The notes under the pieces are model-generated. The model searched no databases. It worked only from the letters and a program-made list of their open reading frames with translations, and was not told where the DNA came from. A stretch of 18,349 nucleotides of DNA from Verrucomicrobiia bacterium (GTDB lineage: Bacteria; Verrucomicrobiota; Verrucomicrobiia; Opitutales; Opitutaceae). Where the stretch lies: assembly GCA_030424825.1 (NCBI GenBank), contig JAUHWE010000016.1, positions 1 to 18,349 on the forward strand. The letters run 5' to 3'. Both the position numbers and the translations under genes were made by a program. Every line of letters begins with the position of its first letter. The first letter of the stretch is position 1. Of this stretch, positions 7,522 to 15,339 are shown one piece after another.

Positions 7522-9054
7522 CTAGGGAATCATTTTGTTTCTGAGTATCATGCCTGCAGGAAGACGTCTCGAGTCTCCTGTCAAAGGCAAGCCCGGGACA
7601 TATCCGCTCCCTAGCACAATGTCGATGTCTCCATCGCCGTCTACGTCTCCAGAATCGATCGTCATCCAAGGAGCTAAAGCGCCTTCCTTAATCGTTTGGC
7701 GGTCGAATAAAAGATTCCCCTTGTTTTCAAAAAAGACGAACCCTTGCTCCGGTCGCCTCGAATCAGGAAAAAAGGAGACCACCGCGATATCCATCCTTCC
7801 CGTTCCCCTAAAGTCTCCAAAGGCGGCCTGAAACGCCCCGGGAACCGGCAAAAAAGCCACTTCATCAAGTTCCAGCCCCGAATCCATTCGGTAGATTCGA
7901 ATACCATGATATGCCTTCAGAGGTGGGCCAGGCAAATCCGCATTGTCACCGTTAACGGTGACAAACTCCTTGTTCCCGTCCCCAGTCAGGTCAACCAAAT
8001 GCAACTGTGTGTATCCATAACTTGGGGGCTTTTTAAGCAGCGTTTTGGATTCAAACGATAAGCTCTCCCCATATTGGTAAAGCGTAACATCCTGTCTCGC
8101 TTGAGCATTTAACACCAGTAACTGAGATCGCCCCACATCATCACTAGATGGAAGAATCCGCAAAGATATTGATCCTGGCTCCGCTCTCAAAGTTTGGCGA
8201 ACCAACGATTCACCTTCACCCATTTGGAATAAACTTAAACTACCCGAATAGTGGCCAAACTCGTTGACAACCATTTCCCTATTCCCGTCCGCATCAAAAT
8301 CGTATGACAATGAATGAACCGGCCGATGCAACCCGTCGATCAACGTCCTCCAAGCGGATTCACCCGCTTTTCTTTCGACAATCAATCCTGTTGGAAAGTT
8401 CGAGGGAGGCATTCGTCCGATAATAGTCGCTCTTTCTACATCATCTTCGACATCAAGTTGGACGATTGCCCCCGGAATCGAATCCATTTTTTCAATGTTT
8501 CCGAATGAGTCATATTTCACGAGGTGATTTCCTCCGGCATCCCCCAAATAGAAACCGGCACCATCGGAAAGCACTTTGACCATCGAAGTTACCGGCGTCT
8601 CACTATCACCAAAAATCAATGACGTTTCAAAGTGAACGAGATTTCTGGCAATTGGCGGTGGGGGAACTTCCGCTGACCCTTCTGATGACTCGTAAAAATC
8701 ACGAATGGCAGCCCATTGAAAGGGAGAGATCGATGGCTCGTCAGGATACTTATTCATATCGTAGAGCTCCGCCCGAGCCTGCTCATTTGGAAGCGATGAC
8801 AACATTCGACCGTCATCAAAGCCGAAATATAGCCCCATCAAGTTTAGCACATATGGCCATGATTCCTTCGGAAGCAGATTTGGCTCTGGGTAAAGGTGGC
8901 AGGCGACACAATAGGTCTTTGAAAGTTCTTCGCCATTCCATTCCTGAAACTCATCGAATAGACTCGTATCAAACTGCTTTGCTGTCTCCTGACCCTTCAC
9001 GAACAAGACGAGGGTGGAAATCAGGAAACCAGATGCGGCAAATACGCTTTTCAT
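7522..9054 (-). CDS. Exported FG-GAP protein with N-terminal cytochrome c-like CxxCH segment
   Basis: The 510-residue protein begins with a signal peptide (MKSVFAASGFLISTLVLFVKG). A single c-type haem motif, CVACH, lies at residues 49-53 in the context YCVACHLYPEPNLLPKESW. Met73 (NLMGLYFG) is a possible distal ligand. From ~140 onward the protein is a beta-propeller with FG-GAP-like repeats; loops are DFDADGNRE ~252, DLTGDGNKE ~355, DFRGTGRMD ~414 and a canonical DVDGDGDID ~470. I recognise this layout as a recurrent secreted family in Planctomycetota, Verrucomicrobiota and Bacteroidota with no defined biochemical role. Haem attachment implies an extracytoplasmic location and possible electron transfer or redox sensing. 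The gene lies between the TonB receptor and the long FG-GAP/ASPIC gene on the same strand, but the strong terminator at 9124-9156 separates it from the receptor. The propeller could also be the functional part, with the haem segment serving only structure. Confidence 0.9.
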   Translation of the reverse strand: MKSVFAASGFLISTLVLFVKGQETAKQFDTSLFDEFQEWNGEELSKTYCVACHLYPEPNLLPKESWPYVLNLMGLYFGFDDGRMLSSLPNEQARAELYDMNKYPDEPSISPFQWAAIRDFYESSEGSAEVPPPPIARNLVHFETSLIFGDSETPVTSMVKVLSDGAGFYLGDAGGNHLVKYDSFGNIEKMDSIPGAIVQLDVEDDVERATIIGRMPPSNFPTGLIVERKAGESAWRTLIDGLHRPVHSLSYDFDADGNREMVVNEFGHYSGSLSLFQMGEGESLVRQTLRAEPGSISLRILPSSDDVGRSQLLVLNAQARQDVTLYQYGESLSFESKTLLKKPPSYGYTQLHLVDLTGDGNKEFVTVNGDNADLPGPPLKAYHGIRIYRMDSGLELDEVAFLPVPGAFQAAFGDFRGTGRMDIAVVSFFPDSRRPEQGFVFFENKGNLLFDRQTIKEGALAPWMTIDSGDVDGDGDIDIVLGSGYVPGLPLTGDSRRLPAGMILRNKMIP

Positions 9055-9123
9055 GAATGCGATAGACTAGGAGCGGATACGCCCTCCATCCAACAATCAG
9101 CAGATGGACCTGATCTTCAAACG

Positions 9124-9156
9124 AAAAAGGGCGTCGGCAACTGACAGCCGACGCCC
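9124..9156 (-). terminator. Rho-independent terminator of the TonB receptor gene
   Basis: A perfect 10-bp inverted repeat (GGGCGTCGGC at 9129-9138 and GCCGACGCCC at 9147-9156) with an 8-base loop is followed, in the minus-strand direction, by TTTTTCGTTT. It begins 40 bases after the receptor stop codon at 9197. The GC-rich stem followed by a U-tract is the standard intrinsic terminator form. It should uncouple, fully or partly, the receptor from the CxxCH/FG-GAP gene that starts at 9054. Confidence 0.88.
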
Positions 9157-9196
9157 CTGAAATTGTGTGTAGAGAATTCTACAGACCCTGTGAGTC

Positions 9197-12100
9197 CTAG
9201 AAGGTAAACGTGTTCGCTAGCTGCCAACTTCGACCCATTCGAATCCCTCGGGTACCGATTGTCCCGTCCGGATTCACAAACAATGGAACCGTACCTTTGT
9301 CATCAGCCAGATTGAATATATTCAGCTGAATCCGCCAATCCATATTATCGTTCAACTTTCGATTGTATTTGAACCATAGATCATAGGTGGTACGACTGCT
9401 GTCGCGATAAGGATTGGCAATATCCACCGACAAGGCCGCATCAGGCCGGCTGCGGTCTGGAAGCGTTTCACCCGTGACAGGATCGATATACCGTGGTGGA
9501 AAGCCAACTACTTGACTATCCTCGTAGCGGGCGCCCGCACCGATACCGAACCCATCGAGCCTTCCTTCGGTGAAGTTATAGCTCGATACCAAGTTGTACT
9601 TCCATTTACGCAGTTCTCCAGTCGGGGTGCCTAATAGCGCACGATTCGTAATGAGCTGACCCAAGAACGGAGCCGTACGATCGATACCGAATTGCCCTTC
9701 TGGTCCCCACAAAGGCACTTGACCCGCAGGACCAGACAATTCGCCCACGATGAAATCCAATACATCGTTAACCTCTTCCCCGAATACCTTAGAGCGCAAA
9801 ACTTCAGTCTTGGAAGCATTGAACATTAGGTTCCAGTTCTGCGTTGGGCGGGCTACAAACTCGTACTCCATCCCAAAGGACTTGTTGTCTTCAATGAAGA
9901 CGGTGTCGTCCGGGAAGTTGATACCAATCTGGCTCGTTCCCGGAGCACCCGAGGTAATCCAGCTATTGGCAGCAGGCCAACGAGTGAAGAGTTCGTTCTC
10001 AAAACTGCGATAAGCGGTCGCGATAGATTGACCCCACGCCAAAACATCGTCGAACCCTGCGTCGCGGATCACTTGAGAACGTGCTTCACTAATTTCATTG
10101 GGATCATCCACATCGTCGCCATTGTCTAGGACCGCATCCGCAAACGCCGCGCGTCCTTCTTCGATCCAAACGACTCCATTCGCCACTGAATTTGAAATCA
10201 CCTGTTCGATGCGCCAGTTTTCCGAAGCAGCAACGCTGCCCGCATTCGCATTGGCCTGGACCGTGTCGAATTTGGTAGCGCGAAGACTGTACTTCCCGTC
10301 TTTCGAAGAGATCGCAATCGAACGATCAATCGTCGCGCCGGTTGCTGGCGTCAGATCATTCAACAATACGTCGCGACGACCGGGTTGGGGACTTTGAACT
10401 TCACCCTCGTTATACAACAAAGACACGTTGAACGGAAGGTTGTCATCCATATTAAAGGTGTCGAAAAACAACTTAGATACGTTGACTTTAGCGGACCAGT
10501 TCGTGCTTTGGAAGCTTCCTTCAGTAGCCCGGAGGTACTGCGAATTGGTGTCGAAATTTGGACCACCGGTTCTACCTTCAACGCTGTTCTCTGCAATCTG
10601 GCTGTAATCGTGCTCAAGCCCCACTTGATTGGCGTCGTCCTCACGCCACCCAAACATACCAACAACGGCACCGTCCAGGAAGGAACCGGACCAAACGAAT
10701 GCCTGGGTGTCGATATCCTCCTTGTCGTAGAAACGGCGAGCGGTCAGATACTCCAGTGCCTCAGCGCTATCCCTAGCCTGCAAGATTCCGATCGTACCTT
10801 TGTCCGCCGAAAGCCCAGAGTAGTTGGCTGGATTGTCTGCCTGTATTCTTTCATCACCATTGGGAGCGATCCATTCAAGCGCGGCATCTTCAGCGGTGAA
10901 TCCCGCATTTGGATTAGCGACAAAACCTCTTATAGAATAAGATCCAGAGGGAATAACGGGATCAGCAAACGGTTGAATCTGAGTCAAGTTCGGGCCTTGC
11001 GTATCTAAGTAAACCCGAATGCGAGGCTGGACAGCACCCACTGCGTTGGCAAGTCGCACCATTCGCGCTCCTGGTCCTGGGTCGGAGAACTGGGCATTGT
11101 AATTCGGATTGAGAGTGGGATCGTCGGGCTGAGACCCACCGAGCGTGCGCAAGGTCTGTTCGTCAGGACCAATGCTGTTGAATTCACGCCGCGTCTGCTC
11201 CAGTGTGCGGTTCTTAAACATGGCGGTGAAATCGTGTTTGCCGACTAGGCTCGATAGAAATCCATCATCCATGAAGTCATTGGAATCGAGTGTCGCGAAA
11301 AGCTGGGCTTGGATTGCCTCGCGATTGCGAATGTCTTCACTCCCTCCGCGTAGTCGAAGCTCGAAATCAACGAACGCACGACCCGCAGTGGGATTGGCAC
11401 TCAAATTAGTAGGATCCGAGAGCGGTTCCGTCGAGTTGACTTCGACTTGAATTTCGGGAGCGAAAATAGCGCCCAAATTCGCATCCTGGCGCGAATCGTA
11501 GTTTTGTTTGAAATAACTTAGCTGATAGCCCAACCGGTTATCCAAAAATGTATTACGCACAGAAAAATCGAGCACATCAAACTTCTGCTTCTCCAGCTTG
11601 TTGTTGCCGTCGATCAGATTGTTCATGAAATCGTACTGGTCTGTGCTGGAGAAGGATGAGTCTCGCCAAAAGCCCGGAAACGCAACCCCGTTATCGCTGG
11701 CGACACGCTGCTTACCAATTGTGGTTAACCGCTGAGCGTAATATATGTTCTGTGTCTTCCCTCTGACGTAAACATCTTGAGGCCGATTGGATGCGGCAAC
11801 GGGGTTCACATAGGCGCCATCGTTGACCACAATTGCGGACTGTCCTTCGGTGTCGTTTCGGCCAAATACCTGGAGGAAACTGCCTTCTGCATTAAAGCCA
11901 TCCTCATACACTGAGAAGCTTCCGGGATTACGAGCGTCAAATGCGAAGATTGGCAACGCGTTGTTATTTGCGGCAGTGGCAATCCACCTCGTTGTACTTA
12001 AAGCACCCTCACCCGTAACCGGATTAATCGTCATCCCTCCGGGTCCAGTAATATCAACATTGGGTCCAAAAACGCCCCCATTCGCAAATTCCGATCCTAC

Positions 12101-13435
12101 GAATCCATTCTCGTTCGACGGGATGAAAAAGCTAGAGACCGAATCGAGCGGGACCACCATCCGAGGGCGATTCGCTTTGATCGAGCCGTTTTCGTAATCG
12201 AGTGAGAAACGGGTCGTGGTTGTGTCCGTATTCAAACCATCTGGCTGGTACGTAATTGCAGCATGAATCCGATTGTCGTCCTCAAAGGCTGGCTTTTGCC
12301 GGAACTCCTTACTATCGCTCAATAAGTCAATGCGAATGGCGAGTTGGTCTTCGATGAGGACTCGATTGAACGTTCCTGAACCACGTAGCGAACCAAACTG
12401 ATCATAACGAACTTGAACTTCATTGTGATCTCTGAAAGCCGCAGTGGACGTGGTGTTATTAATAATACCGGCGGGGCTACCCAGACCAAAAAGAATGGAA
12501 TTAGCGCCACGCTGAACATCGATACGATTGGTATTATAGCCGTCCCAAGGGATGTCAGACTTGAAGTAATTACGCGTGGTGTCCGCACTTGTTAGACCGC
12601 GAATTCGGTTGTTAGACTGAGGGTCTACCAAATTCCCGTTTTCCAGTCCTTCTGTATTAGGATTAATAAAATTCCCGCGCGCTCCACCCACTTCCGTGCC
12701 AAGGCCATAGGCAAGCAGCGTTTCATTATCAACTGCCCCAATGTCATCCATCAGCTCTTTCGTGAAGACGGAAACCGATGACCCCACATCATCGAGGTTC
12801 ATTCTCATACGAGTTCCCGCCAGTGTGCTAGTGGCTCGGTAACCCGTATCATCTTCTGCTCGTACTTCAAAAGGAGTCAGTTCGAAAACCTCTTCCTCAT
12901 CCTGGGCCACAAGGTTCGGCCCTCCACTTGCTAGGGCAAGCGCCAGAAAAGCTTTGAGCGTATTGCCCCTTTTCTGACCTGTATCAGTGTTCTTAACGTT
13001 CATATGTTTGTCGTCTATATTTTTGTTTTTTGAGACCGAATCTCTTTGTAGGATTGAATCGCTGTCGGCTTCACCATTCGCAATAAGAACTATCGCAAAC
13101 GCTCGGGTCCCATGGTCCTGGACCACGGAGAGCGTCGTGCCTTCCAGCATGCGATCGAGCGCTTCCTGCGCGGTGAAACTTCCTTCGACTGCTTTCGTCT
13201 TCACTCCCTTGGCTACCGACGCCGCAAACATAATGTCCACGTCGCCCTGCTTGGCGGCCAGCTTTAGTGTCCTGATCGCATTTCCTTCGGGGATATCGTA
13301 GTGCGTTCGCTCCGCTTGCGCGAAAACGCAAACGGTCAAACCATTGAGCAAGAGTCCTAAAATCACAACCCAGCCCGCTTTCCAACTCGCTCGCAGACAG
13401 AGTGCCTGTAAACACAGAGTTTTCAAATAGGGCAT
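9197..13435 (-). CDS. TonB-dependent outer-membrane receptor with N-terminal STN signalling domain
   Basis: The 1412-residue protein spans a full transducer-type receptor. Residues ~1-40 are a long signal peptide (hydrophobic core ~22-37, ending VFAQ). Residues ~43-117 are an STN (secretin/TonB short N-terminal) domain, with YDIPEGNAIRTLKLAAKQ and EALDRMLEGTTLSVV. After a polar linker, a second signal-peptide-like stretch lies at 145-178. Then come the TonB-box region ELTPFEV (185-191), the plug (LAGTRM..., RGANSILFG at 309-317) and a very long beta-barrel ending in an aromatic beta-signal (SWQLANTFTF, terminal Phe). Such receptors import a ligand across the outer membrane with TonB/ExbBD energy; those with STN also report ligand binding to a FecR-type regulator. 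The FecR and ECF sigma genes lie immediately upstream on the same strand, matching that logic. No SusD gene accompanies it. The substrate is not identifiable (sugar oligomer, siderophore and others possible). Confidence 0.94.
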   Translation of the reverse strand: MPYLKTLCLQALCLRASWKAGWVVILGLLLNGLTVCVFAQAERTHYDIPEGNAIRTLKLAAKQGDVDIMFAASVAKGVKTKAVEGSFTAQEALDRMLEGTTLSVVQDHGTRAFAIVLIANGEADSDSILQRDSVSKNKNIDDKHMNVKNTDTGQKRGNTLKAFLALALASGGPNLVAQDEEEVFELTPFEVRAEDDTGYRATSTLAGTRMRMNLDDVGSSVSVFTKELMDDIGAVDNETLLAYGLGTEVGGARGNFINPNTEGLENGNLVDPQSNNRIRGLTSADTTRNYFKSDIPWDGYNTNRIDVQRGANSILFGLGSPAGIINNTTSTAAFRDHNEVQVRYDQFGSLRGSGTFNRVLIEDQLAIRIDLLSDSKEFRQKPAFEDDNRIHAAITYQPDGLNTDTTTTRFSLDYENGSIKANRPRMVVPLDSVSSFFIPSNENGFVGSEFANGGVFGPNVDITGPGGMTINPVTGEGALSTTRWIATAANNNALPIFAFDARNPGSFSVYEDGFNAEGSFLQVFGRNDTEGQSAIVVNDGAYVNPVAASNRPQDVYVRGKTQNIYYAQRLTTIGKQRVASDNGVAFPGFWRDSSFSSTDQYDFMNNLIDGNNKLEKQKFDVLDFSVRNTFLDNRLGYQLSYFKQNYDSRQDANLGAIFAPEIQVEVNSTEPLSDPTNLSANPTAGRAFVDFELRLRGGSEDIRNREAIQAQLFATLDSNDFMDDGFLSSLVGKHDFTAMFKNRTLEQTRREFNSIGPDEQTLRTLGGSQPDDPTLNPNYNAQFSDPGPGARMVRLANAVGAVQPRIRVYLDTQGPNLTQIQPFADPVIPSGSYSIRGFVANPNAGFTAEDAALEWIAPNGDERIQADNPANYSGLSADKGTIGILQARDSAEALEYLTARRFYDKEDIDTQAFVWSGSFLDGAVVGMFGWREDDANQVGLEHDYSQIAENSVEGRTGGPNFDTNSQYLRATEGSFQSTNWSAKVNVSKLFFDTFNMDDNLPFNVSLLYNEGEVQSPQPGRRDVLLNDLTPATGATIDRSIAISSKDGKYSLRATKFDTVQANANAGSVAASENWRIEQVISNSVANGVVWIEEGRAAFADAVLDNGDDVDDPNEISEARSQVIRDAGFDDVLAWGQSIATAYRSFENELFTRWPAANSWITSGAPGTSQIGINFPDDTVFIEDNKSFGMEYEFVARPTQNWNLMFNASKTEVLRSKVFGEEVNDVLDFIVGELSGPAGQVPLWGPEGQFGIDRTAPFLGQLITNRALLGTPTGELRKWKYNLVSSYNFTEGRLDGFGIGAGARYEDSQVVGFPPRYIDPVTGETLPDRSRPDAALSVDIANPYRDSSRTTYDLWFKYNRKLNDNMDWRIQLNIFNLADDKGTVPLFVNPDGTIGTRGIRMGRSWQLANTFTF

Positions 13436-13515
13436 AGTTTGACATAGGGGCGCTTAGTTTCCCCTTTAAGACGATTAAACATAGGAATTACACCAAGAGA
13501 TTTATTCATGTATTT

Positions 13516-13531
13516 CTTGCTGTCCAGCAAG
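13516..13531. repeat. Perfect 7-bp inverted repeat in the receptor leader
   Basis: CTTGCTG and CAGCAAG flank a 2-base spacer, centred about 90 bases upstream of the receptor ATG. In DNA it has the shape of a dimeric-regulator operator. In RNA it could form a 6-bp stem with a 4-base loop. No U-tract follows, so it is not a terminator. Function is unknown. Confidence 0.5.
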
Positions 13532-13720
13532 GATCCTCAGTCAGGGAACAAAACCTGTATTTCCGACCGTGAAAACCATCCAATTTTCGTCGTTCTGGGT
13601 GCATTTCGGGAAAGGGTAGTTAGCTTTCGTATACTATTTATCCATACCACGGCGCTCTCATGAAAAGCATTTCACGAGCCTATTTTGGGGGTTAGCAGTG
13701 CCTGTAGAGTTTTGCTGGCT

Positions 13721-13734
13721 GGCGCAAAAGCGCC
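13721..13734. repeat. Short GC-rich hairpin downstream of the fecR-like gene
   Basis: A perfect 5-bp inverted repeat (GGCGC/GCGCC) with a 4-base loop lies 13 bases past the fecR stop codon. Its position suggests a 3'-end or processing hairpin for the sigma/fecR transcript. The stem is short and no U-tract follows on the minus strand, so termination here is doubtful. Confidence 0.4.
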
Positions 13735-13747
13735 TATTTGGAAAAGC

Positions 13748-14800
13748 TTAGAGGCTTCGCAATACAATTTCAGAATCGCTGCTCCGATCAACCTCCATGT
13801 CCGAGACGAAAACCGTTTCGAGTAGGTTAGCGAATCCGTCAAGATTGTTAGAGCGAAAGGTCCCTACAATTGATTTTGACTTCAGTACTTCGTCAGCAAT
13901 CACCAATTGGACTTCGTTTCTACGATTAAATTCAAGAACCGCATCTGAAAGCGGTGTTTCATCAAAATCAAGGGTCTCATGTTTCCACGCCAAAATCTTC
14001 TCAATCGCCTCCGGTTGCACTACGCCTGTTTCGAAAACAGGCGTTGCCGACTTGAGCGAAACCACCGATCGCTGGCCAGGAATCAAATCCAGCCCAATGG
14101 GACGGCTTTTCGTCGACCCAAGCTCTTTCCCTATCGGTGCGGCTTGCTCCATTCGTACCCGTCCTTCGGTTACGAGCACTTCGACTTTATCCTGCGACAG
14201 AAGCACGTTGAACGCCGTGCCCACCGCCCGCACATCCGTGCCACGCGCCCTTACGACAAAGGGGCGCTCCGGGTTTTTCGCCACCTTAAAATGGACTTCT
14301 CCTGTAAGCAATTTAACCAGCCGAATTTTGTCTGAATACTCCACGAGAACTTCGGCCCCATTATTCATGTCTAACTCTGAGCCATCCTCTAGTACAAAGT
14401 ATCCATAATTTCCTGCCACTATATGTTCTGCTCTATTCTCCGAACGCCTCTCAGCACTCCCCATCCACACTGCCCAAACACAAAAGATCGCCACAAACGA
14501 CGCTGCGATCGCCGTCGTCGAGCGCCAGTGGCTCCAATGTCTTTTCGGCATACCGTTGGCTAGCAAATCCGGATTGGGTTCCTCACTGTGCTCGGGCAAC
14601 CATTGGGCGAGCAGATCGAATTCATGCCAAGTCTTCTGTTGTTCAGCGAAAAGATCTCCGTGCCTCGTATCTTCTCCCAACCACTGAAAAAAGTCGTCCT
14701 GGTCTTCTGGAGTAAATCCACGGTCGCGCTTAACGAGCCACGCAGCGGCCTCCTTGTCAATGCGCTCTTCCTCCGCTTGTCTATGATTGTATTCGTTCAT
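13748..14800 (-). CDS. FecR family anti-sigma/sigma-regulator membrane protein
   Basis: The protein has 350 residues from ATG 14800. A TTG three bases earlier (14803) would add one residue. The cytoplasmic N-terminus (~14-60) has the FecR N-terminal (DUF4880-like) pattern with AAAWLVKRDRGFTPEDQDDF, the part that binds the sigma factor. One transmembrane helix lies at ~94-115 (TTAIAASFVAIFCVWAVWMG). The periplasmic FecR domain (~126-222) shows GNYGYFVLEDGSELDMNNGA, LTGEVHFKVAKNPERPFVVRA and GTAFNV. The C-terminal ~75 residues (from LDFDETPLSDAVLEFN) have an STN-like/DUF4974-like pattern. It should sit in the inner membrane and relay ligand occupancy of the STN receptor to the ECF sigma factor. 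The gene follows the sigma gene by 5 bases, so they are co-transcribed, and it precedes the receptor gene. All expected domains are present at normal length, so this call is firm. Confidence 0.93.
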   Translation of the reverse strand: MNEYNHRQAEEERIDKEAAAWLVKRDRGFTPEDQDDFFQWLGEDTRHGDLFAEQQKTWHEFDLLAQWLPEHSEEPNPDLLANGMPKRHWSHWRSTTAIAASFVAIFCVWAVWMGSAERRSENRAEHIVAGNYGYFVLEDGSELDMNNGAEVLVEYSDKIRLVKLLTGEVHFKVAKNPERPFVVRARGTDVRAVGTAFNVLLSQDKVEVLVTEGRVRMEQAAPIGKELGSTKSRPIGLDLIPGQRSVVSLKSATPVFETGVVQPEAIEKILAWKHETLDFDETPLSDAVLEFNRRNEVQLVIADEVLKSKSIVGTFRSNNLDGFANLLETVFVSDMEVDRSSDSEIVLRSL

Positions 14801-14805
14801 CAATT

Positions 14806-15339
14806 CTAAAAATTCCTATCGCAATTCTCCTGCATAAAATCACGGCATTTCCTCACTCCAATCGTCAATTGATTTGAAACCGTGTTAACTGATATCCCCA
14901 TTTTTTTTGCAATTTCCGCCTGGGAAAGATTATATACTTTGCGCAGGGTAAAAATGCGGCGGCAACGCTCCGGCAGCTCTTGAATGGCCTTAGTGAGCAA
15001 TTCCAACTCCTGGTTCCTTGAAACATTCTCCCGCAACCCCCCATCTTCGTCCAAGACGCTTAACGAGTCATTTTCCACCAAAGATTCGGCTTTGAGAAAA
15101 TTCTTTCTGCGAACAATATCCACTGCGAGATTACGAGCCGTTGCGAATAAAAAGGCTTTAGGAGAGCGAACCTCCCCCTCCTCTCGCGCTCGCAGGACTC
15201 GCATAAATGACTCTTGCAGAACGTCATCGATGTCACAGTCCTCCGGAAAGCGGCTCTTGAGCCAGCCGCGAAGCATGGGTTCATGTGGCTGCAAATGTTC
15301 TTCGAACCACTGTGTCTGATCTAAAAAATTTGTAGGCAT
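14806..15339 (-). CDS. ECF-type RNA polymerase sigma-70 family factor
   Basis: The 177-residue protein from ATG 15339 has normal ECF length. Sigma region 2 spans ~22-82 (PEDCDIDDVLQESFMRVLRA, then SPKAFLFATARNLAVDIVRRKN). Region 4 spans ~112-168 with a clear helix-turn-helix (LPERCRRIFTLRKVYNLSQAEIAKKMGISVNTVSNQL). No C-terminal extension is present. The open frame continues upstream to a TTG at 15543, but those 68 codons do not resemble any sigma region and would make an atypical N-terminus, so the ATG was chosen; no clear Shine-Dalgarno site precedes it. It is the first gene of a pair with the FecR-like regulator (5-base gap). It likely directs RNA polymerase to the receptor gene and perhaps the neighbouring exported-protein genes when released by FecR. 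FecI-like iron control is possible but not shown: the same architecture also serves carbohydrate uptake systems. Confidence 0.93.
   Translation of the reverse strand: MPTNFLDQTQWFEEHLQPHEPMLRGWLKSRFPEDCDIDDVLQESFMRVLRAREEGEVRSPKAFLFATARNLAVDIVRRKNFLKAESLVENDSLSVLDEDGGLRENVSRNQELELLTKAIQELPERCRRIFTLRKVYNLSQAEIAKKMGISVNTVSNQLTIGVRKCRDFMQENCDRNF

Larger units (their letters stand above)
13436..13747 (-). promoter_or_regulatory. 312-base leader between fecR-like gene and receptor gene
   Basis: This gene-free stretch should hold the receptor promoter and 5' leader. It contains two inverted repeats: GGCGC-AAAA-GCGCC at 13721-13734, just after the fecR stop, and CTTGCTG-TC-CAGCAAG at 13516-13531. 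A third, imperfect one (CTCATGAAA-AGCA-TTTCACGAG, one G-T pair) lies at about 13656-13677. No convincing sigma-70 hexamer pair or ECF-type promoter was identified. No strong Shine-Dalgarno sequence precedes ATG 13435. The gap length suggests the receptor has its own promoter, as expected for the output gene of a surface signalling circuit. Confidence 0.45.

Noticed and set aside
10385..11008. 207-codon plus-strand open frame inside the receptor gene
   Set aside because: It is antisense to a well-supported receptor with continuous family similarity and shows no recognisable domain.
13071..13445. 124-codon minus-strand open frame overlapping the receptor N-terminus
   Set aside because: It is a frame-shifted reading of the signal peptide and STN coding region, with no domain of its own.
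13436..13747. ECF-type promoter (GGAA-N-GTC pattern) shared by the sigma and receptor leaders
   Set aside because: Several GGAA-like stretches occur in both leaders, but none has matching spacing and a matching -10 half, so no shared motif could be supported by eye.
13797..14408. 203-codon plus-strand open frame over the fecR-like gene
   Set aside because: It is the antisense shadow of a complete FecR protein, with low-complexity Ser/Thr/Arg composition.
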